14,846 bases of DNA, taken from the NCBI GenBank assembly GCA_019115725.1, contig DXCY01000048.1:1-14846 (forward strand), read 5' to 3'. Below the pieces are notes generated by a model, which saw only the letters and a program-made list of their open reading frames with translations, was not told the origin of the DNA and searched no databases. The stretch is from Candidatus Luteimonas excrementigallinarum (GTDB lineage Bacteria > Pseudomonadota > Gammaproteobacteria > Xanthomonadales > Xanthomonadaceae). This document shows, piece after piece, positions 10,275 to 14,846 of the stretch (its first letter is position 1; each line of letters begins with the position of its first letter). The translations under genes were made by a program, and so were the position numbers.

Positions 10275-11063
10275 ATGGGTTTTCTGAAAGGCAAGCGCGC
10301 CCTCATCACGGGCATCGCAAGTCAGCGTTCGATCGCCAATGGCATTGCCGAGGCGATGCACCGGGAAGGGGCCGAGCTGGCCTTCACGTACCAGAATGAG
10401 AAGCTCAAGTCGCGCGTGGACGATGTCGCCTCGCGCCTTGGCGGCGGGCCCTCGTTCGCGCTGGATGTCACCGATGACGCCCAGATCGATGCCCTGTTCG
10501 CCGACGTGGGCAAGCACTGGCCCGAGGGCTTCGACATCCTGGTCCACGCCATTGCCTTCGCCCCCCGCGAAGCCATTGCCGGGCAGTTCCTGGACGGCCT
10601 GACGCGCGATGCATTCTCCGTGGCCCAGGACATCTCCGCGTACTCGTTCGCGGCGCTGGCCAAGGGCGCCCGCCCGCTGATGCAGGGCCGCAACGGCTCG
10701 ATGCTCACTCTCACCTACCTGGGCGCGGTGCGCACCCTGCCCAGCTACAATGTGATGGGCGTGGCCAAGGCCAGCCTGGAAGCCACCATGCGCTACCTGG
10801 CCTACAACCTGGGCCCGGAAGGCATCCGCGTGAACGCGATCTCGGCCGGCCCGATCAAGACCCTGGCGGCCTCGGGCATCGGCGGCTTCCGCAAGATCCT
10901 CGGCCACGTGGAAAACGAAGCCCCGCTGCGCCGCACCGTGAGCATCGAGGACGTGGGCAACGTGGCCGCGTTCCTGAGCTCTGACCTGGCCGCCGGCGTC
11001 ACCGGCGAGGTCACCTACGTGGACGGTGGCTACAACATCGTCAGCATGACCGGTATCGAATAA
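10275..11063 (+). CDS. fabI: Enoyl-ACP reductase [NADH], FabI type
   Basis: Reduces trans-2-enoyl-ACP to acyl-ACP, the last step of each elongation round in type II fatty-acid synthesis; cytosolic, tetrameric in the family and the target of triclosan and diazaborines. It is 262 aa, the same as E. coli. The N-terminal cofactor segment GIASQRSIANGIAEAM (13-28) lacks the plain GxxxGxG of ordinary SDR proteins, as expected for FabI. The active-site Y-x6-K pattern is in LPSYNVMGVAKASLEA, with the second tyrosine in TLTYLGA upstream. ISAGPIKTLAASGI is the substrate-binding loop seen in FabI. Position 94 is alanine where E. coli has G93. The ribosome site is weak. It follows the transglycosylase gene by 30 nt and ends at a strong two-way terminator. 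FabV and FabK have quite different sequences and are excluded. Confidence 0.97.
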   Translation: MGFLKGKRALITGIASQRSIANGIAEAMHREGAELAFTYQNEKLKSRVDDVASRLGGGPSFALDVTDDAQIDALFADVGKHWPEGFDILVHAIAFAPREAIAGQFLDGLTRDAFSVAQDISAYSFAALAKGARPLMQGRNGSMLTLTYLGAVRTLPSYNVMGVAKASLEATMRYLAYNLGPEGIRVNAISAGPIKTLAASGIGGFRKILGHVENEAPLRRTVSIEDVGNVAAFLSSDLAAGVTGEVTYVDGGYNIVSMTGIE

Positions 11064-11111
11064 GCCGGCTGCAGAACCGCCGGGGGCTACTGGCCTGCCG
11101 GCGCTGCAATG

Positions 11112-11145
11112 AAAAAGACCCGGGTTTTCACCCGGGTCTTTTTTT
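11112..11145. terminator. Bidirectional intrinsic terminator between fabI and ppiD
   Basis: A 13-bp stem pairs 11112-11124 (five A then GACCCGGG) with 11131-11143 around a 6-nt loop (11125-11130). Seven T (11139-11145) end the plus-strand version for fabI. The five A at the left arm become T on the minus strand, so the same element ends the ppiD transcript. The stem is perfect. Confidence 0.93.
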
Positions 11146-11166
11146 GTTTCCAGCCCCAGCCCCTGC

Positions 11167-13149
11167 TCAGAGCTGGGATTCGATCACCGTCACCTTCATG
11201 CGCTGGCGCAGCGCACGCAGCACCGAGGCAGCGGCGTCGTTGCCGGCGGCAATCTGCAGCTGCTGGGCCAGCATGGCGCGCTCCTGTTCGGTCGCTTCCT
11301 CCGGGTTGCCCGGGTGCACGGCAGTCACCTCGAACACCACGATATGGCCATCATCCAGCACCACCTTGCCCGGGGTGCTTTCGCCTTCCGCCGGTACTTC
11401 GGCCGCAAAGTAGGCCTGGACCGCCGCCGGGTGCGGTACCGGCGTGCCGCGCGGAACGCCCGGCACTTCCTGCACGGCCAACTCTTCCGTCTCTGCAACC
11501 TCGGCCAGCGCGCTGCCCTCGCGCATGCGCTCGATCATCGCGTCGGCGCGGGCGATGGCACGCTTGGTGGCGCGATCGGCGCGGATCGCGGCGATCACCT
11601 CATCACGCACTTCCTCCACCGGCCGTGCGCGCTCCGGTGCGTGACCGGTCACGCGGATCAGCACGCTGTGGTTGGTGCCGACGTCGATCGGATCGCTGAC
11701 CGTCTGATCCTCGATCAGGCTCTCGGTAAACGCAGCCCGCTGCAGCGCAGGATTGGCGATGATGCCCTCGCCCTCCCCGCGGGCGAACGGACCCGCCTGC
11801 TTCACTTCGAACCCGCCGATCGCCGCGGCCGGCGCCAGCGAGTTCGGATCGCGGTAAGCCTGGTCCACCACGGCGCCCACCAGATCGCTGTAGGCACGCT
11901 CGCGGGCGCTGCCCGACAGTTCCTCCAGCAGCTCATCGCGCACGTCTTCAAACGCAACGCCCTCTTCGCCGCCCTGCACTTCCCGCAGCTGCAGCACATG
12001 CCAGCCGAAGTCCGTCCGGACCGGCGCGCTGACATCACCAGGCTGCATTGCAAACAGTGCCTGTTCGAACTCGGGCACCATCTCGCCCGGCTGCACCCAG
12101 CCGAGGTCACCGCCTGATTCGGCCGAGCCGAAGTCCGCGGAGTGCTCCCTGGCCAGCGCAGCGAAGTCGGCGTCAGGGCCGGCGGCCTGTTCGGCCAGTT
12201 CCTTCGCGCGGGCCTCGGCCGCCTGCGCTTCCGCAGTGCTGGCGTCGGCAGGCACCTCGATCAGGATGTGCGATGCCAGCCGCTGCTCATCGCCCATGAA
12301 GCGCGCACGCTGGCTTTCAAAGTGTGCGCGCAGCTCTTCTTCCGACGGCTCATCTTCGATCTGCATGTCGGCAGCCTGCATCTCGATGTATTCGATGGTG
12401 ACCGTTTCAGGCGCACGGTATTCGGCACTGTTGGCCTGATACCACGCCTGGATCTCCTCATCGCCCACCTCGTCCTCATCGAGCTCGGGCGGCGGGATCA
12501 GGGCGAACGACACATCACGCCGCTCACCCAGCAGCACCATCAAACGATCGATGCCGGCCCGGGTAACGAAGGCAGTTTCCGCCACCTGCATCGGGATCAG
12601 CGACTGCTGCAGGCTCTCGCGTATCAGGGCTTCGAACTGGCTCGGGCTCTGCGCCGGCACCTGCGACTGCAGGGCCACCTGGTAACGCTGCAGATCGAAC
12701 TGGCCATCCACCTGGAACGCCGGGATCTGCTGGATCTGCGCGGCGACCTGGGCATCGCCAACGGCAATGCCGCGGCTCTCGGCGGTCAGCCTGAGCACGG
12801 TCTGATCGATCAGCCCTTCCAGCACCTGGCGCCGGCTTTCGATCGACTCGAAGCTGCGCGGATCAAATGCATCGCCCATCTGGATGCGGCGTTGCTGCCG
12901 CTCCTGTTCGAACGCACGCCGGAAATCTTCGGTGCCGATCGTTTCGCTGCTCCACACCAGCTTGCGAACCGGCCATACGTCCGGCGCGCTGCGCCACCAC
13001 GAAGGTGGAGCCTCAACCTTGGCCGCGTAGTTGGCACCGCTCTGGAACAGGTACTGCTCCATGCCGAAGAAGGCGAACGGAATCGCCAGCAGGACCACGA
13101 TCACGACCGCGATCCAGCCGGACATTTTTTCTCTGAGTGCTTGCAGCAT
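11167..13149 (-). CDS. ppiD: Periplasmic peptidyl-prolyl isomerase/chaperone PpiD
   Basis: Inner-membrane-anchored chaperone that faces the periplasm, sits near the SecYEG exit and helps newly exported proteins fold. 660 aa (E. coli 623). A short cytosolic start MLQALREKMSG is followed by one membrane segment WIAVVIVVLLAIPFAFFGM (12-30). Residues about 70-245 are the SurA/PpiD-type N-terminal chaperone domain. The parvulin domain is about 293-390: SHILIEV, DFAALAREHS, SGGDLGWVQPGEMVPEFE and FGWHVLQL. It keeps H294, M357 and H384, which active parvulins have. A C-terminal domain with a partner-like fold follows to 660. A Trp/Pro-rich insertion at 45-71 separates the membrane anchor from the chaperone domain. 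Lies downstream of lon and hupB as in E. coli, but after the tRNA terminator, so it needs its own promoter. Confidence 0.93.
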   Translation of the reverse strand: MLQALREKMSGWIAVVIVVLLAIPFAFFGMEQYLFQSGANYAAKVEAPPSWWRSAPDVWPVRKLVWSSETIGTEDFRRAFEQERQQRRIQMGDAFDPRSFESIESRRQVLEGLIDQTVLRLTAESRGIAVGDAQVAAQIQQIPAFQVDGQFDLQRYQVALQSQVPAQSPSQFEALIRESLQQSLIPMQVAETAFVTRAGIDRLMVLLGERRDVSFALIPPPELDEDEVGDEEIQAWYQANSAEYRAPETVTIEYIEMQAADMQIEDEPSEEELRAHFESQRARFMGDEQRLASHILIEVPADASTAEAQAAEARAKELAEQAAGPDADFAALAREHSADFGSAESGGDLGWVQPGEMVPEFEQALFAMQPGDVSAPVRTDFGWHVLQLREVQGGEEGVAFEDVRDELLEELSGSARERAYSDLVGAVVDQAYRDPNSLAPAAAIGGFEVKQAGPFARGEGEGIIANPALQRAAFTESLIEDQTVSDPIDVGTNHSVLIRVTGHAPERARPVEEVRDEVIAAIRADRATKRAIARADAMIERMREGSALAEVAETEELAVQEVPGVPRGTPVPHPAAVQAYFAAEVPAEGESTPGKVVLDDGHIVVFEVTAVHPGNPEEATEQERAMLAQQLQIAAGNDAAASVLRALRQRMKVTVIESQL

Positions 13150-13179
13150 TGTATGTACAGACCCTGGAGGTAGCCGCGC

Positions 13180-13208
13180 ATTTTAAACCGGATTGCACTG
13201 CGGCAGGC
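13180..13208 (-). promoter_or_regulatory. Possible ppiD promoter
   Basis: Reading the minus strand, TAAAAT (complement of 13180-13185) is a good -10 hexamer 30 nt upstream of the ppiD ATG. The matching -35 (about 13203-13208, GCCTGC at 17-nt spacing) is poor. A promoter is expected between the tRNA terminator at 13261-13288 and the gene. The -10 is the only strong part of this call. Confidence 0.3.
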
Positions 13209-13260
13209 GGAGAAGCCCGGAGGAGTACACGGGACACCACATATGGAAGGCCGGAAAAGC

Positions 13261-13288
13261 AAAAACCCCTGCCGAAGCAGGGGTTTTT
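13261..13288. terminator. Intrinsic terminator after the tRNA genes
   Basis: AAAAACCCCTGC (13261-13272) pairs perfectly with GCAGGGGTTTTT (13277-13288) around the tetraloop CGAA, which reads as the very stable UUCG on the minus strand. On the minus strand it ends the hupB-tRNA unit 10 nt after tRNA-Asp, with a T-rich tail continuing into the left flank. The symmetric A/T tracts allow activity in both directions. Confidence 0.93.
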
Positions 13289-13298
13289 GGGTCGTTAG

Positions 13299-13375
13299 TG
13301 GCGGAGCGGACGGGACTCGAACCCGCGACCTCCGGCGTGACAGGCCAGCATTCTAACCAACTGAACTACCGCTCC
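13299..13375 (-). tRNA. tRNA-Asp (anticodon GTC)
   Basis: On the minus strand the 77-nt cloverleaf starts GGAGCGG at 13375, paired with CCGCTCC (13309-13303), followed by discriminator G and an encoded CCA (13301-13299). The D-arm region TAGTTCAGTTGGTTAGA, the anticodon loop CCTGTCACG (anticodon complement at 13339-13341) and the T-arm GGGTTCGAGTCCC are all standard. It reads aspartate codons GAC and GAU. It is the last gene before the intrinsic terminator and is 28 nt downstream of tRNA-Val; that spacer holds two copies of TTGAAAC spaced 10 nt apart on the plus strand. Confidence 0.97.
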
Positions 13376-13403
13376 GCACTTGAAACCTTTTGAAACTTTG
13401 GCG

Positions 13404-13478
<75 letters not shown>

Positions 13479-13490
13479 CGACTTGAACGA

Positions 13491-13766
13491 CTAGTTTACA
13501 GCGTCTTTCAGAGCTTTGCCAGCCTTAAATGCAGGATTTTTTGCAGCCGGGATCTGGATCTCTTCGCCGGTGCGCGGATTGCGGCCGGTACGGGCTGCAC
13601 GGTCGCGCACTTCGAAGGTGCCGAAGCCGGCAATTGCCACGCTGTCACCGTTGCCCAGGGCGCTGGTGATGGTATCGAACACCGTATCCACGGCGCTGGT
13701 TGCGTCGGCGCGGGTCAGGCCGGCCTTGGCGGCCACGGCTTCGATGATGTCACTCTTCTTCGTCAT
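13491..13766 (-). CDS. hupB: DNA-binding protein HU-beta
   Basis: Small nucleoid protein that binds and bends DNA with little sequence preference; acts as a dimer in replication, recombination and chromosome packing. 91 aa from the ATG at 13766, typical for HU. The family signature GFGTFEVRDRAARTGRNP (47-64) carries the DNA-embracing arm, with the intercalating proline at P64; the ending PAFKAGKALKDAV is also typical. A ribosome site AGGAG (complement of 13778-13782) lies 11 nt before the ATG, fixing this start over longer in-frame readings. It is next to lon, as in many gammaproteobacteria; HU is a reported Lon substrate in E. coli. IHF subunits are longer at the termini and differ in the arm, so HU is preferred. 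Confidence 0.97.
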   Translation of the reverse strand: MTKKSDIIEAVAAKAGLTRADATSAVDTVFDTITSALGNGDSVAIAGFGTFEVRDRAARTGRNPRTGEEIQIPAAKNPAFKAGKALKDAVN

Positions 13767-13863
13767 GTCTTTCGTAACTCCTGATGCGACCCGGGTCGCG
13801 TTGATTTCGAACGGCCAACCGCTCGATGCGGAGCGGCCAACCCGCTGGATGAAGCCGCGAACA
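13767..13863 (-). promoter_or_regulatory. Structured 5' leader of hupB
   Basis: About 97 nt separate the predicted start of transcription from the hupB ATG. The minus-strand RNA contains a stem CCGCTC/GAGCGG with a 6-nt loop (13819-13836 on the window), extendable by four G-U pairs. It also has a perfect 14-nt palindrome GCGACCCGGGTCGC (13786-13799) ending 3 nt before the AGGAG ribosome site. Two near-identical copies of CGGCCAACC-GCT (13812-13823 and 13834-13846) flank the loop, 22 nt apart. Symmetry is seen directly; a role in translation or transcription control is inferred. Confidence 0.4.
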
Positions 13864-13869
13864 GGTGAC

Positions 13870-13899
13870 TTTATACCAGCGCGTACCGTTGGCACGCAA
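13870..13899 (-). promoter_or_regulatory. Predicted sigma-70 promoter of hupB (and tRNAs)
   Basis: On the minus strand TTGCGT (complement of 13894-13899) is followed after 18 nt by TATAAA (complement of 13870-13875), with an upstream TGG giving an extended -10. Transcription would begin near 13863. This is the best promoter-like sequence in the window. It would drive hupB and, as no terminator follows hupB, also both tRNAs. Confidence 0.6.
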
Positions 13900-13956
13900 C
13901 CGGAAAGTCCCGTAACCGCGCCACTTTTGAGCCCTTGCCACAGCACGCGGCAGGCG

Positions 13957-14846
13957 TCAATGCTTGCTGACGGCGGCCCTCTGTCGCGACTTGGAAGGCT
14001 TGGTGATCACGCCTTCGGCCACCTTGTCGGCACGCTGCGGCAGCGGCCGCTCCAGTGCGATGTCGAGCACTTCCTCGATCCACTTCACCGGAATGATCTC
14101 CAGGTCCTGGGTCACATTCTTCGGCAGGTCGGCGAGGTCCTTGCGGTTGTCCTCGGGAATGATGACCGTCCGGATCCCGCCGCGCAGGGCCGCCAGCAGC
14201 TTCTCCTTGAGCCCGCCGATCTCGGTCACCTTTCCGCGCAGGGTGATCTCGCCGGTCATGGCCACGTCGGAGCGCACCGGAATCTTCGACAGCATCGACA
14301 CCAGCGCAGTGGTCATGGCGATACCGGCGCTGGGACCGTCCTTCGGGGTCGCGCCGTCCGGCACGTGCACGTGGATATCGCGCTTCTGCAGCCATTCAAT
14401 GTCAACGTCGATCTGGTCCGCGCGTGCCCGCACAATGGAGTGTGCGGCCGAGGCCGATTCCTTCATCACGTCGCCCAGCTGGCCGGTGAGGATCAGATTG
14501 CCCTTGCCCGGCATGTGGGTGGCCTCGATCTGCAGCAGGTCGCCTCCCACCTCGGTCCAGGCCAGGCCAGTGACCATGCCGATCTCGTTGTCCTGCTCGG
14601 CACGGCCGAAGTCGAAGCGGCGCACGCCCAGGTACTTCTCCAGGTTCTTCGAGGTCACGCTGATCGCCTTGGCCGCGGTGGCCTTCGTGCTCTTTGCACC
14701 CTTGGCGGCCTTCTTCGTCGCCGGCTTGGCCGGCCCGGCCAATGCGATCTCCTTGACCACCTTGCGGCAGATCTTGGCGATCTCGCGCTCAAGGTTGCGC
14801 ACCCCGGATTCGCGCGTGTAGTAACGCACGATGTCACGGATCGCAC
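13957..14846 (-). CDS. lon: ATP-dependent endopeptidase Lon, 5' part outside window
   Basis: Cytosolic AAA+ protease that degrades damaged and regulatory proteins. Only the C-terminal 295 or so residues are here, read from AIRDIVRYYTRESGVR at 14844; the N-domain and most of the ATPase domain lie beyond the window edge. The proteolytic domain is complete: DIHVHVPDGATPKDGPSAGI contains the catalytic serine (codon 14329-14331, matching E. coli S679) and GGLKEKLLAALRGG the catalytic lysine (codon 14200-14202, matching K722, same 43-residue spacing). An Ala/Lys-rich segment (about 14668-14739) sits between the ATPase small domain and the protease domain, longer than in E. coli. The basic end SRQRAAVSKH is also a little extended. 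The stop lies 190 nt before the hupB ATG, with no clear terminator between. Confidence 0.97.
   Translation of the reverse strand, partial: AIRDIVRYYTRESGVRNLEREIAKICRKVVKEIALAGPAKPATKKAAKGAKSTKATAAKAISVTSKNLEKYLGVRRFDFGRAEQDNEIGMVTGLAWTEVGGDLLQIEATHMPGKGNLILTGQLGDVMKESASAAHSIVRARADQIDVDIEWLQKRDIHVHVPDGATPKDGPSAGIAMTTALVSMLSKIPVRSDVAMTGEITLRGKVTEIGGLKEKLLAALRGGIRTVIIPEDNRKDLADLPKNVTQDLEIIPVKWIEEVLDIALERPLPQRADKVAEGVITKPSKSRQRAAVSKH

Noticed and set aside
13193..13393. Plus-strand open frame of 66 codons with a familiar ERTGLEPATSGVTGQ stretch
   Set aside because: It is the antisense reading of tRNA-Asp. This peptide is a common false hypothetical protein in databases.
13949..13956. Possible terminator between lon and hupB
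   Set aside because: Only a 4-bp TGCC/GGCA pairing without T-run is visible after the lon stop, too weak to call.

Overview
The window is high-GC (about two thirds G+C by eye), tightly packed bacterial chromosome. Protein sequences, gene order and codon use point to a gammaproteobacterium of the Xanthomonadaceae/Lysobacteraceae type (Xanthomonas, Lysobacter or Luteimonas-like). The genus cannot be fixed from the sequence alone. Nearly all of it is conserved housekeeping DNA. There is no insertion sequence, prophage, CRISPR array, toxin-antitoxin pair or defence cluster, and I see no convincing new multi-gene system.

Layout. 1-5058 (+): the 3' three quarters of dnaE (Pol III alpha), accA (acetyl-CoA carboxyltransferase alpha) and tilS (tRNA-Ile lysidine synthetase). 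5059-5464: a gene-poor stretch with a strong inverted repeat. 5465-6169 (+): a small PP2C-type Ser/Thr phosphatase. 8130-6191 (-): a YafS-like degenerate methyltransferase, rnhA and dnaQ, read as one unit. Divergent from it, 8161-11063 (+): gloB, an MltD-like LysM lytic transglycosylase and fabI, ending in a two-way terminator. 13149-11167 (-): ppiD, convergent with fabI. 13299-13478 (-): tRNA-Asp(GTC) and tRNA-Val(TAC). 13491-13766 (-): hupB. 13957-14846 (-): the 3' end of lon.

Two ancient neighbourhoods meet here. dnaE-accA-tilS is one. The other is dnaQ-rnhA-yafS/gloB-mltD followed by fabI-ppiD-hupB-lon, which from memory resembles the order in Pseudomonas. The join lies around the phosphatase and puts the polymerase (dnaE) and proofreading (dnaQ) subunits of Pol III about 3.5 kb apart. 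Functional themes are replication and repair (dnaE, dnaQ, rnhA, hupB), fatty-acid synthesis (accA, fabI), translation (tilS, two tRNAs), envelope and periplasm quality control (ppiD, the transglycosylase), cytosolic proteolysis (lon) and methylglyoxal detoxification (gloB).

Points most worth a second look: the hupB leader and the apparent hupB-tRNA-Val-tRNA-Asp co-transcript; the YafS-like protein without a SAM-binding glycine motif; a PpiD whose parvulin domain keeps residues lost in E. coli; an Ala/Lys-rich insertion in Lon; and the structured intergenic region at 5059-5464.
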